From Mesorhizobium sp. M8A.F.Ca.ET.218.01.1.1 (GTDB lineage: Bacteria; Pseudomonadota; Alphaproteobacteria; Rhizobiales; Rhizobiaceae): a stretch of DNA of 64,000 bases. Positions 38,206-46,806 of the stretch are shown here, in pieces. Each line of letters begins with the position of its first letter. Position 1 is the first letter of the stretch. A model generated the notes under the pieces. The model was not told the DNA's origin, ran no database searches, and was given only the letters and a program-made list of their open reading frames with translations. Made by a program: the position numbers and the translations under genes. The stretch spans positions 586,963 through 650,962 of the forward strand of contig NZ_SRUZ01000002.1 of assembly GCF_004791165.1 (NCBI RefSeq), read 5' to 3'.

Positions 38206-38285
38206 ATTGCTCTCCTTCGTTCTTCGATTGCGAGGGCAACCCAAAGGTGAATCGGCCGGCAATTTTGCCGCCGCAACGAAGGCTT

Positions 38286-38301
38286 CACAAAAATCGTGCC
38301 A
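38286..38301 (-). promoter_or_regulatory. Sigma-54-like promoter of small gene-hmuS
   Basis: On the minus strand it reads TGGCACGATTTTTGTG: a perfect -24 half and a -12 half with TTGT for TTGC. About 80 bases before the small gene. Confidence 0.5.
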
Positions 38302-38416
38302 GTTGCTCCGCGGCAAGCTCTGAACATCTTTGGCTCTGTTCATTGCTTTACGCGTGAGTGCATCGCGAACTCAGGCGCCCTTCCTGTGACGCGGACGCGA
38401 CAAATCCGACAGTAAG

Positions 38417-38432
38417 TGTCGGTTGTCGGACG
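38417..38432. promoter_or_regulatory. Possible shared NifA site between divergent units
   Basis: TGTCGGTTGTCGGACG is one base off TGT-N10-ACA. It lies 115 bases from the -24 of the hmuS-side promoter and 64 bases from that of the iscA-side promoter, so one site could serve both. Confidence 0.45.
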
Positions 38433-38496
38433 TCTCCCCAGCAATCGAGCATAAGAGACGTCGGGATGTCCTACGGTTTTTGACACGTCTTCCCTT

Positions 38497-38512
38497 TGGC
38501 ACGGTCCATGCG
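38497..38512 (+). promoter_or_regulatory. Sigma-54 promoter of the iscA-nifS unit
   Basis: TGGCACGGTCCATGCG has a perfect -24 half and a -12 half with ATGC for TTGC. It lies 42 bases before the iscA-like start. Confidence 0.65.
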
Positions 38513-38553
38513 AGATGATCCGCGAAAACGTCGGACCGAGGAGAAATCGAGCC

Positions 38554-38874
38554 ATGATTACGCTCACCGACAACGCTGTTGCCGCCATCAAGGCCGCTCT
38601 TTACCGCGCCAGCGAGCCGGCGGAAGGATTTCGCATCATGGTCCATGCCGGCGGCTGCGCCGGCTTCCAATACTCAATGGGCCTGGAGAGCGTCTCACGT
38701 GAGGGCGATGCGATCATCGAGCGAGATGGGCTCAAGGTGTTCATGGATAGAGGCTCCCAACCCCATGCAGCCGGCATGACCGTGGACTTCGTCACTGGGC
38801 TCGAAACATCCGGCTTTGTTTTCGATAACCCCAATGCGCGTGAGACGTGCGGCTGCGGCAAGTCCTGCAAATGA
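38554..38874 (+). CDS. IscA/HesB-type iron-sulfur assembly protein
   Basis: The 106-residue A-type carrier has the three cluster/iron ligands: Cys in GGCAGFQY and the C-terminal pair in ETCGCGKSC. Such proteins next to nifS are called NifIscA or IscN. The ATG at 38554 is used because GAGGAG precedes it and the domain begins there. It leads a unit with nifS and nifW and probably passes Fe or Fe-S clusters to nitrogenase apo-proteins. Confidence 0.92.
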   Translation: MITLTDNAVAAIKAALYRASEPAEGFRIMVHAGGCAGFQYSMGLESVSREGDAIIERDGLKVFMDRGSQPHAAGMTVDFVTGLETSGFVFDNPNARETCGCGKSCK

Positions 38875-38891
38875 TTGCGAGGGAACAGGCT

Positions 38892-39062
38892 ATGTTCGAC
38901 TATAGCGACGCCAAGGAATACTGCGTCGAACCGGCACCGCCGGCGCTCTGGAACCGGCCGACACGCACTGTCGGCCCGGAACAATTGCGTTCGGTGATGC
39001 GCCAAATCGCGATCATCGATCGTTGCCGTGGGCAAGCAAACAAAATTGCCCGAAACAGCTGA
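38892..39062 (+). CDS. Small protein between iscA-like gene and nifS
   Basis: A 56-codon frame starts at ATG 38892 after GAGGGA. The beginning MFDYSDAKEY recalls the N-terminus of NifU, and nifU normally sits at this place before nifS, so this may be a shrunken nifU remnant. The rest does not match NifU in a way I can confirm, and the scaffold cysteines are missing. It could also be an independent small gene. Confidence 0.45.
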   Translation: MFDYSDAKEYCVEPAPPALWNRPTRTVGPEQLRSVMRQIAIIDRCRGQANKIARNS

Positions 39063-39220
39063 ATTCCCGGCAGATGCCGCCACCAAAGGGCAATGTCGAC
39101 AGCGACCGGTCAGCCAAGCCATCGCTCGCCCGGCCGCCCACCTTACCAGATACGATATGCGCCAGAGGTTCAATGGCCCGCCTACCCTTGAATCATTTCA
39201 GCAGTTGAAGGATCACTCCC

Positions 39221-40432
39221 ATGAACCCTGTCTATCTCGACAACAACGCAACGACGCGGGTTGATCCTGCAGTCGTTGGAGCGATGTTGCCTTTCTTTAC
39301 GGAGCAATTTGGCAATCATTCGTCCATGCACGCCTATGGCGCATCGGTTGCTGAAGCCGTGAGAAAGGCGAGGCAACAGTTGCAAGCCCTCATCGGCGCG
39401 GGATTCGAGGACGAGATCATCTTCACCTCGGGCGGGACTGAAAGCGACAGTACAGCCATCCTTTCGGCGCTGGAGGTGATGCCCGACCGAACGGAAATAG
39501 TGACTTCCGCGGTTGAACATCCGGCCGTTCTGAAGTTGTGCGCGCACCTTGAAAAGACGCGCGGCGTCAAGGTGCACATTATCCCAGTCGATCACCACGG
39601 CCGGCTCGACCTGGACGCCTACAGAACCGCTCTCACTCCACAAGTGGCAATCGTCTCGATAATGTGGGCGAACAATGAGACCGGTACGATCTTTCCCGTG
39701 GTTAAGCTTGCCGATCTAGCCAGGGAAGTCGGCGCGCTTTTCCACACTGATGCAGTGCAGGCGGTCGGAAGGCTTCCGATTGAGCTGAAATCGACCGCGA
39801 TCGACATGCTGTCGCTCTCCGCCCACAAGCTGCATGGTCCAAAGGGGATAGGCGCGCTTTATGTAAGACGTGGCGTGCGCTTCTCCTCCATGATCAAGGG
39901 TGGGCACCAAGAGCGCGACCGGCGTGCAGGCACTGAAAACACACCCGGCATAGTCGGACTGGGCATGGCGGCCGAACTCGCCTTGAAATTCATGGACGAG
40001 ACAAAACGAATAAAATGGTTGCGCGACCGCCTTGAGAACGGGATCATCCAGCGCATCCCAAACACATCCATCAACGGCGATCCGCAAGAGCGATTGCCAA
40101 ACACTGCAAACATTGGATTCGAAGGTATCGAAGGCGATGCAATTCCAATTGTCCTGAGCCGGCTGGGAATCGCCTGTTCCGCCGGGTCCGCCTGTGCCTC
40201 TGGCTCACTGGAACCGAGCCATGTTCTGATCGCTATGAACGCGGCATGTGGGGCAGTCCGCTTCTCCTTGTCGCGTGACAACGGCGAAGATGACGTAGAC
40301 CGCGTGCTTGAGGTCCTGCCTGCGATCACCGAGAAGCTACGGGCCGTTCCCAGTGCTGGACTGTGCGGGCGAGGTGCAGAACAGCTTCATTCCGGCCCGG
40401 GTCCGAGCGGCACAATAGCCGACGAGCCGTGA
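39221..40432 (+). CDS. nifS: Cysteine desulfurase NifS
   Basis: The 403-residue PLP enzyme releases sulfur from cysteine for nitrogenase clusters. Starts with the family's VYLDNNATTRVDP. The PLP Lys is in SAHKLHGPKGIG and the catalytic Cys in CSAGSACASGS. A C-terminal tail of about 20 residues (RGAEQLHSGPGPSG) is extra compared with the core family. It follows the iscA-like gene and precedes nifW by 180 bases. Confidence 0.96.
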   Translation: MNPVYLDNNATTRVDPAVVGAMLPFFTEQFGNHSSMHAYGASVAEAVRKARQQLQALIGAGFEDEIIFTSGGTESDSTAILSALEVMPDRTEIVTSAVEHPAVLKLCAHLEKTRGVKVHIIPVDHHGRLDLDAYRTALTPQVAIVSIMWANNETGTIFPVVKLADLAREVGALFHTDAVQAVGRLPIELKSTAIDMLSLSAHKLHGPKGIGALYVRRGVRFSSMIKGGHQERDRRAGTENTPGIVGLGMAAELALKFMDETKRIKWLRDRLENGIIQRIPNTSINGDPQERLPNTANIGFEGIEGDAIPIVLSRLGIACSAGSACASGSLEPSHVLIAMNAACGAVRFSLSRDNGEDDVDRVLEVLPAITEKLRAVPSAGLCGRGAEQLHSGPGPSGTIADEP

Positions 40433-40612
40433 GGTCTTCCTCAACGTGACGACCCTGCGCAATGGAGAGCAGTCAAACTCGGGGTCGCCTTCACCACTTC
40501 AGAAAAGCTTGAGATCGCCAAGTCTCTTGCCCAGCCGCCGTGCCAGAGGTCGGCACGCCGTCAGCAATGTCACCAATGCATCGACACCACAATTACGCGC
40601 CGGGAGAATACA

Positions 40613-40990
40613 ATGAACTGCTCCGCTGATAGCCGCCCGATCGATCGCACCGATATCCTAGCGCGACTGAAGGGCCTGTCGGCCGCGGAGGACTTCTTCG
40701 CCTGCCTTGGCGTCTCCTACGACCCGAAAGTGATGAATGTCTCGCGGCTCCATATCATGAAGCGCGTGGGCCAATACCTTGCCGAAGAAGATTTCTCCGG
40801 TCTGCCTAACCAGGTAATCGCCGCGCGGGTGCGCGCCAAGCTGGAACGCGCCTACGAAGATTTCGCGACTTCCTCGCCGCTCACGCAACGTGTGTTCAAG
40901 GTGCTAAGGGACCACGATCCAAACATATGTCCCGCACCTGGCCGCGCCTTCGTCCCGCTCGACTCTGCACTGAAGCGGTTCGGAAAGTAA
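40613..40990 (+). CDS. nifW: Nitrogenase-stabilising protein NifW
   Basis: The 125-residue protein matches NifW (LKGLSAAEDFFACLGVSYDPKVMNVSRLHIMKRV), which protects or stabilises MoFe protein against oxygen. Full family length. It ends 28 bases before the NifA site of fixA. Confidence 0.93.
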   Translation: MNCSADSRPIDRTDILARLKGLSAAEDFFACLGVSYDPKVMNVSRLHIMKRVGQYLAEEDFSGLPNQVIAARVRAKLERAYEDFATSSPLTQRVFKVLRDHDPNICPAPGRAFVPLDSALKRFGK

Positions 40991-41018
40991 TGAGCCCGAC
41001 ACGGCTGCGACGCGACAA

Positions 41019-41034
41019 TGTCGAGAAGTCGACA
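41019..41034. promoter_or_regulatory. NifA upstream activator site of fixABCX
   Basis: TGTCGAGAAGTCGACA is an exact TGT-N10-ACA site, 71 bases upstream of a -24/-12 element. Confidence 0.85.
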
Positions 41035-41105
41035 AATCCAGTCCTCATGACGCCTCCTCGGAAGCAAACGAAGCCACCTTCTGGAATAGAGGCAGGAAGA
41101 CGACT

Positions 41106-41121
41106 TGGCATGAACGATGCA
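41106..41121 (+). promoter_or_regulatory. Sigma-54 promoter of fixABCX
   Basis: TGGCATGAACGATGCA matches TGGCACG-N4-TTGCA with two changes. It lies 57 bases before the fixA ATG. Confidence 0.75.
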
Positions 41122-41178
41122 GGCAATGAGGCGAACCGCCAAGCACGAATCCGGACTGGGAGCTTAGAGAAACCGCCA

Positions 41179-42030
41179 ATGCATATCGTAATCTGCATCA
41201 AGCAGGTGCCGGATTCGGCACAGATCCGCGTGCACCCGGTGACGAACACGATCATGCGTCAGGGTGTTCCGACCATCATCAATCCTTACGACCTGTTCGC
41301 CCTCGAAGAAGCGCTCAAACTGCGCGACGTTCATGGTGGCGAGGTTACTGTGCTCACAATGGGTCCGCCCATGGCGGAGGACTCGCTGCGAAAGGCGCTC
41401 GGTTACGGTGCTGACCGAGCAGTTCTCTTGACGGACCGCTATTTTGCCGGATCCGATACGCTGGCGACTTCCTTTGCTCTTTCGCAAGCAATCGCAAAAA
41501 TTGGGGAGACTTTCGGCAGGCCGGACATCGTCTTCACCGGCAAGCAGACGATTGACGGCGATACCGCCCAGGTCGGACCGGGCATAGCCAAGCGCCTAGA
41601 TTTATCGCAACTTACCTATGTCGCGAAGATTGCCTCCATCGATCTCGATACGCGAGAGATCGAAGTCGCGCGTCGCGCCGAAGGCGGCACCCAGTTGCTG
41701 AAGAGCAGACTCCCTTGCCTCATTACCATGCTGGAAGACACCAACGAAATCCGCCGGGGCTCGCTCCAGCAGGCTCTGTGCGCGGCGCGCAGGCAAGTCG
41801 TGAAGTGGACTGCAGCCGACGCCGGCATTGACGATCTCACCCGGTGCGGTCTGCGTGGCTCGCCTACAGTCGTCAAGCGTGTTTTCGCCCCCACCGCACG
41901 GGCAGAAAGGGCGGCGCAGATCGACACCGCGGAAAGGGGCTTGCAGGACATAGCCGATGAACTCATCGCCGATATCTTAACCCGCCGGCCGGCGCTGGAA
42001 CATGAGCTGGCCTTCAACAGCGGCACGTGA
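41179..42030 (+). CDS. fixA: FixA, electron-transfer flavoprotein beta-like subunit
   Basis: The 283-residue protein is the ETF-beta-like partner of FixB. It begins [20 protein letters not shown], the family start; the frame remains open upstream to 40927, but that part overlaps nifW and the promoter. FixABCX bifurcates NADH electrons to quinone and to low-potential ferredoxin for nitrogenase. First gene of fixABCX. Confidence 0.95.
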   Translation: MHIVICIKQVPDSAQIRVHPVTNTIMRQGVPTIINPYDLFALEEALKLRDVHGGEVTVLTMGPPMAEDSLRKALGYGADRAVLLTDRYFAGSDTLATSFALSQAIAKIGETFGRPDIVFTGKQTIDGDTAQVGPGIAKRLDLSQLTYVAKIASIDLDTREIEVARRAEGGTQLLKSRLPCLITMLEDTNEIRRGSLQQALCAARRQVVKWTAADAGIDDLTRCGLRGSPTVVKRVFAPTARAERAAQIDTAERGLQDIADELIADILTRRPALEHELAFNSGT

Positions 42031-42046
42031 CGGCCAGGAGCAGAAA

Positions 42047-43156
42047 ATGTCGACCGCAAGCCAAACCACCCCTCGCATTGCCCCCGGCCGTGCCGGTGTA
42101 AAGAAAGAACTTCCCGACCATTTCAAAGACTACCGGCACGTGTGGGTCTTCCTCGAGCTCGAACGCGGCAATGTGCATCCTGTATCATTCGAACTGCTGG
42201 GCGAAGGCCGCAAATTGGCCGACAAGCTTGAAGTCCAGCTCGCGGGCGTCGTGCTGGGACCGCCGGGCGAGATGGTCGAGGACGCTGTTGCCGAGGCCTT
42301 CGCTTACGGGGCGGATCTTGTCTACATCGTCGATGCGCCGCCGCTCGCCGACTACCGGAACGAGCCGTTCGCCAAGGCGCTCACGGATCTGGTCAATACC
42401 CATAAACCCGAAATCCTCCTTCTCGGCGCGACCACACTGGGCAGGGATCTTGCAGGCTCGGTAGCGACGACCCTGCAGACGGGGCTCACGGCCGACTGCA
42501 CCGAACTTGATGTAGATTCCGACGGTTCACTCGCCGCGACCCGTCCGACTTTTGGTGGCTCATTGTTGTGTACGATCTATACACTAAATTACCGGCCGCA
42601 AATGGCGACGGTGCGACCAAGGGTCATGCCTATGCCGCAACGGGTGGATAAGCCGGTCGGGCGTGTCATGCGGCACAAGCTGTCGCTCGTTGAGGACGAT
42701 ATCGTCACCAAAGTCCTCGGCTTCCTACCGGATAACCAGTCGGCAATGGCAAATCTTGCCTATGCGGATGTCGTGGTTGCGGGAGGCCTCGGTCTCGGAG
42801 CGGCGGAGAACCTTCAGCTTGTGAAGAATCTTGCCCGAGCGATCGGCGCCGAGCATGGCTGTTCGCGCCCCTTGGTCCAGAAGGGCTGGATGCCGGCTGA
42901 TCGACAGATTGGACAAACTGGCAAGACCATTCGACCGAAGCTTTACATCGCGGCCGGAATTTCCGGCGCCATCCAGCACCGAGTTGGGGTCGAGGGGGCC
43001 GATCTCATCGTCGCGATCAACACCGATCCGAACGCGCCGATTTTCGAGTTCGCCCACCTCGGGATCGTCACGGATGCAATCCGCTTCCTGCCCGCACTGA
43101 CGGAAGCCTTCACCCGGCGGCTGTCGCCGCACAGTCGAGACAAGCTTGCGAGTTGA
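42047..43156 (+). CDS. fixB: FixB, electron-transfer flavoprotein alpha-like subunit
   Basis: The 369-residue ETF-alpha-like protein binds FAD at its C-terminal domain ([21 protein letters not shown], then [11 protein letters not shown]). CAGGAG precedes ATG 42047, 16 bases after the fixA stop. It forms the FixAB heterodimer. Confidence 0.95.
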   Translation: MSTASQTTPRIAPGRAGVKKELPDHFKDYRHVWVFLELERGNVHPVSFELLGEGRKLADKLEVQLAGVVLGPPGEMVEDAVAEAFAYGADLVYIVDAPPLADYRNEPFAKALTDLVNTHKPEILLLGATTLGRDLAGSVATTLQTGLTADCTELDVDSDGSLAATRPTFGGSLLCTIYTLNYRPQMATVRPRVMPMPQRVDKPVGRVMRHKLSLVEDDIVTKVLGFLPDNQSAMANLAYADVVVAGGLGLGAAENLQLVKNLARAIGAEHGCSRPLVQKGWMPADRQIGQTGKTIRPKLYIAAGISGAIQHRVGVEGADLIVAINTDPNAPIFEFAHLGIVTDAIRFLPALTEAFTRRLSPHSRDKLAS

Positions 43157-43166
43157 GGGAGAGGAC

Positions 43167-44471
43167 ATGATTGAACAATTCGATGCCATAGTGGTCGGAG
43201 CCGGCATGTCTGGAAACGCAGCTGCTTACACTTTGGCAAGCCAGGGGCTGAAGGTACTGCAGTTGGAGCGCGGGGAATATCCGGGCTCTAAGAACGTCCA
43301 GGGTGCCATAATGTACGCGAACATGCTGGAGAAGATCATCCCGGACTTCCGGGATGATGCGCCCCTCGAGCGGCACCTGGTCGAACAGCGACTTTGGGTG
43401 TTGGACGACACGTCTCACACCGGAATTCATTACCGGTCGGACGACTTCAATGAGGCGAAACCCAACCGCTACACGATCATTCGCGCCCAGTTCGACAAAT
43501 GGTTTTCCCGCAAGGTGCGCGAGGCTGGCGCGACGGTCCTGTGTGAGACGACCGCGACGGAACTCGTCCGTGATGGCAATGGCAAGGTGATCGGCGTCCG
43601 CACAGACCGGGCTGGCGGAGTGGTCTTCGCGAATGTGGTCGTTCTCGCAGAAGGGGTGTCGGGATTGCTTGGCACTCGCGCAGGCCTGCGCGAGATGCCG
43701 AAGCCGGAGACCGTGGCGCTTGCCGTCAAGGAAATGCATTTCTTGCCCGAAGAGGTCATTGGCCAGCGGTTCGGGGTCAAGGGCGATGAAGGCTGCGTAA
43801 TCGAGGCCGTGGGCACGATCTCTCGCAGCATGGCCGGGCTCGGCTTCCTTTACACCAACAAGGAGTCGATATCACTCGGCATCGGCTGCCTGGTCTCGGA
43901 TTTCGCCGCGACGATGGAGAGCCCGTCCGCCCTACTGGATGCGATGAAAAACCATCCTTCGATCCGGCCGCTGATCGCTGGCTCGGAGGTGAAAGAATAT
44001 GCCGCCCATCTTATCCCCGAAGGTGGTTACAAGGCCATTCCGCAGCTCTTCGGCGACGGTTGGGTCATCGTCGGCGACGCAGCGCAACTGAACAATGCCA
44101 TTCACCGTGAGGGTTCGAACCTTGCCATGACCTCGGGTCGTGTCGCGGCTGAGGCGATCATCAAAGTCAAAAGCCGCAACGGTCCTATGACCAAAGCGAA
44201 CCTTGCGCTCTACAAGACGATGCTGGATGACTCCTTTGTGATCAAGGATCTTAAGAAATACAAGGACATGCCAGCCTTGCTCCACACCAATTCCAGCAAC
44301 TTTTTTGACAGCTATCCGCGGCTGATGTCGCATGCCGCTCAGAACTTCATGCGTGTCGACGGCACGCCGAAGATCGAGAAGGAAAAGAACACCACGGCCG
44401 CCTTCATCAACGCGCGCTCGCGCTGGGGGTTGGTCAGCGACGCGGTCCGCCTGGCATTGGCATGGCGCTGA
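43167..44471 (+). CDS. fixC: FixC, ETF-quinone oxidoreductase-like flavoprotein
   Basis: The 434-residue protein starts with the FAD-binding [16 protein letters not shown] and keeps the ETF-QO-like core ([26 protein letters not shown]). It passes electrons from FixAB to quinone with FixX. GAGGGAGAGG precedes ATG 43167, 10 bases after fixB. Confidence 0.95.
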   Translation: MIEQFDAIVVGAGMSGNAAAYTLASQGLKVLQLERGEYPGSKNVQGAIMYANMLEKIIPDFRDDAPLERHLVEQRLWVLDDTSHTGIHYRSDDFNEAKPNRYTIIRAQFDKWFSRKVREAGATVLCETTATELVRDGNGKVIGVRTDRAGGVVFANVVVLAEGVSGLLGTRAGLREMPKPETVALAVKEMHFLPEEVIGQRFGVKGDEGCVIEAVGTISRSMAGLGFLYTNKESISLGIGCLVSDFAATMESPSALLDAMKNHPSIRPLIAGSEVKEYAAHLIPEGGYKAIPQLFGDGWVIVGDAAQLNNAIHREGSNLAMTSGRVAAEAIIKVKSRNGPMTKANLALYKTMLDDSFVIKDLKKYKDMPALLHTNSSNFFDSYPRLMSHAAQNFMRVDGTPKIEKEKNTTAAFINARSRWGLVSDAVRLALAWR

Positions 44472-44483
44472 AGAGGGTACAAG

Positions 44484-44783
44484 ATGACGATCGCAGTGAC
44501 GAAGGTTCGTGTCGAGGACAAACTTTACCAGAACCGCTATCTGGTCGATTCCGGCCGCCCCCATATTATAGTGCGACCGCACGACAAGCCAAGCGCGAAC
44601 TTGCTTGCGTTGACCTACGTCTGTCCGGCGAAATGCTATGAGTTGAATGACAAGGGTCAAGTCGAGATCACCGCCGACGGCTGCATGGAATGCGGCACCT
44701 GCCGGATATTGTGCGAGAAAGGCGGCGACATCGAGTGGAACTATCCGCGCGGCGGCTTTGGTGTCCTGTTCAAGTTCGGATGA
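44484..44783 (+). CDS. fixX: FixX, ferredoxin-like protein
   Basis: The 99-residue ferredoxin-like subunit has CPAKCYELN and the cluster segment [22 protein letters not shown]. Last gene of fixABCX, 12 bases after fixC. Confidence 0.95.
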   Translation: MTIAVTKVRVEDKLYQNRYLVDSGRPHIIVRPHDKPSANLLALTYVCPAKCYELNDKGQVEITADGCMECGTCRILCEKGGDIEWNYPRGGFGVLFKFG

Positions 44784-45049
44784 TCAGCCGGGACCGTGCC
44801 AAGAGCATGCCGGCAGCGAGCAACTGCGGCACACCATGAGCCTCTCCATCCACTTGCAAAGAGCTAGTGAATATTGGCCTTTCGCAATTCAAATTTCCTT
44901 GACTCGTTAGCGGTGTCCTCAGGCCACGGCGCTGCCCTGTGCGCCGGACTTACCACCGGTCACGTGGTCGAGCCCCTTTGGGACAACGCCCGGCCATCGT
45001 GCCGGATGGCAGCCACAACGGCCGGTGAGCAAGTGGAACGGCACAACCC

Positions 45050-45761
45050 ATGGCAAAGACGTATGTGCTAGTGCATGGTGCCTGGCATGGCGGATGGTGT
45101 TGGCGGGACGTGGCTGCCAATCTTCGCAAGATGGGATGCCACGTGACCACGCCGACCAGGTGTCGGCGAACGCGCACGTTTGCTGTGCAAGGACATCACG
45201 CCCGACACATTCGTGACCGACATCGTCAACCACATTGTGACGGAAGAGCTGAGCGATGTGATCCTTGTCGGTCACAGTCTAGGCGGCATCAGCATCACCG
45301 GCGCCGCCGACCGGATACCCGACCATATCAGCCATCTCGTTTATCTCGACAGCGCCATCGTCGAGAGCGGTCAAAGTGTATTCAGCACCATGCCCCCCGA
45401 CATCGTCGCGGCCCGTCGAAAATTGGTTGCGGAGGAAGGACGGGGTATCTTCATGCCGACTCCGCCGCCAACAGCATTCGGCATTCCCGAGGGACACTCG
45501 CTCACGGACTGGGTGCGGCGCCGGATAACACCGCATCCGGCAGGCACCTACGAAAGCGGACTTAAGCTCGAGCACCCGCTCGGCAACGGCAGACCCCGAA
45601 CCTATGTCGTCTGCACTAATCCACTCCACCCGCCGATGGCGGGAGCGCGAGAATGGGTCGCGAAGCAGGATGGCTGGGCGTGGCAGGAACTCGCCACTGG
45701 CCACGACGCAATGATCCTCGCGCCGACGGAAGTTGCTCTCCTTCTTAGCGCAGTCGGCTGA
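45050..45761 (+). pseudogene. Frameshifted alpha/beta hydrolase (esterase family)
   Basis: The first frame reads MAKTYVLVHGAWHGGWCWRD, the oxyanion-hole start of plant-like esterase/salicylate-esterase proteins. It breaks around 45160 and continues in another frame with the nucleophile motif VGHSLGG and the end with the catalytic His (ATGHDAMILAP). A few missing bases explain the shift. All catalytic elements survive, so the loss is recent or could be a sequencing error. Confidence 0.8.
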
Positions 45762-45899
45762 GGAACCAAGTAGGGTGAGCGGCGGCCGATTCTCAGGCCG
45801 TGGCCTTGAGCTCTGGTGCACGGATAGGCCCAACGGGTCGTTCCGGTGGCGCCACCGAAACCACTAGGCGGGAGTGGCCTGTCCTGCCGACGTCGCAAG

Positions 45900-46050
45900 C
45901 TTGCGAGCGTTCCGCCGCGGCCGCAGCCCGTAGCGCCGGGCAACCTCCGAGATCACCGCGTCGGCTCCAGGGTCTCGGAATGACTCCGTGCCTTGTCGTC
46001 CATCGACCAATGCCGCCGACCAACAGCGCCGTTGATCACCCTCGAAAACG
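45900..46050 (-). pseudogene. IS66-type OrfA remnant
   Basis: Minus-strand translation gives VFEGDQRRCWS and ADAVISEVARRYGLRP, the DNA-binding part of IS66 TnpA-like proteins, with frame disturbance between. No other IS66 gene is seen. Confidence 0.5.
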
Positions 46051-46179
46051 CCGAGGCTGCCGCTCAGGGTCAATCGTAAGTTCAAGTTCAGACACAAGCC
46101 GATCTCCGATCCACCTCAGAATCGGCAGGCCCACAGATCGCGGGTCCTCCTGGAAGGACACAGCGCTTACCCTTGAAAT

Positions 46180-46581
46180 ATGGAGAACCATGGCTTTGCG
46201 CCGTCGGCAGTTGAGCTGATCTCGCAATGCTATTTCCCCGGCAACGTCCGAGCCGGAGAACTGCGTGCTTGGCGTTCTCCTCTGGAAGGAACCAATCTTT
46301 CGGAACGTGGCAATGTCATCGACGAGCTCTCACGGGCCAGCACGATGCCGGTTCGGCGCATCGGCGCCCCCTGAACACGAGATAGCCACTTGCGATTCTA
46401 ACGATACGGCCGGACGGGGGCTGAGACCGCGGCGGACGGAGCGTGACGGCTGATCGACACAATGGAGAAGGCCGGCTGGGTTCAGGCTAATGCGGCTCGA
46501 ATTCTCGGCCTCAAGCTGCGACAAGTCGGCTAGGCGATACGCCGGCATAGTATCGAGGTGAAGGAAATTCTAAGAGCCTGA
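46180..46581 (+). pseudogene. nifA remnant at the ancestral fixX-nifA-nifB position
   Basis: The beginning ENHGFAPSAVELISQCYFPGNVR matches the end of the NifA AAA+ domain. After a scrambled stretch comes the C-terminal helix-turn-helix (LIDTMEKAGWVQANAARILGL), with a TAG stop where the intact protein has Tyr, then IEVKE. The start of the gene and the linker are missing. An intact but GAF-less nifA lies at 51512-52570. Confidence 0.85.
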
Positions 46582-46666
46582 TGAGCCAATCGTCAGGCCA
46601 GTGGTCTTGCGCGCCCTGTGCGCGACAAGGAGTGCTTCGTGCTTCTGAACGGATTTGGACTTGCAC

Positions 46667-46682
46667 TGTCGCAAGCAGGACA
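46667..46682. promoter_or_regulatory. NifA upstream activator site of nifB
   Basis: TGTCGCAAGCAGGACA is an exact TGT-N10-ACA site 71 bases upstream of the nifB -24 element. Confidence 0.85.
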
Positions 46683-46684
46683 AA

Positions 46685-46710
46685 ATTGTGTCGCGCCGGC
46701 CTGACACAAT
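46685..46710. repeat. Inverted repeat between NifA site and nifB promoter
   Basis: ATTGTGTC (46685-46692) and GACACAAT (46703-46710) form an exact 8-base inverted repeat with a 10-base spacer. The place between activator site and promoter suggests a protein-binding site. Confidence 0.45.
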
Positions 46711-46753
46711 GCGATATCGACCCGAATAGTGAACTGAAGCCGCTTTTTTCAGT

Positions 46754-46769
46754 TGGTATGGCTCTTGCA
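46754..46769 (+). promoter_or_regulatory. Sigma-54 promoter of nifB
   Basis: TGGTATGGCTCTTGCA matches TGGYACG-N4-TTGCA with one change, 37 bases before the nifB ATG. Confidence 0.85.
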
Positions 46770-46806
46770 CCTTGAACCGCGACGTTACCAGCAACGGAGC
46801 CGTTTG

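Noticed and set aside
46689..46706. Second NifA site upstream of nifB (TGT...ACA)
   Set aside because: The spacing is 12 bases, not 10; it is part of a different inverted repeat.
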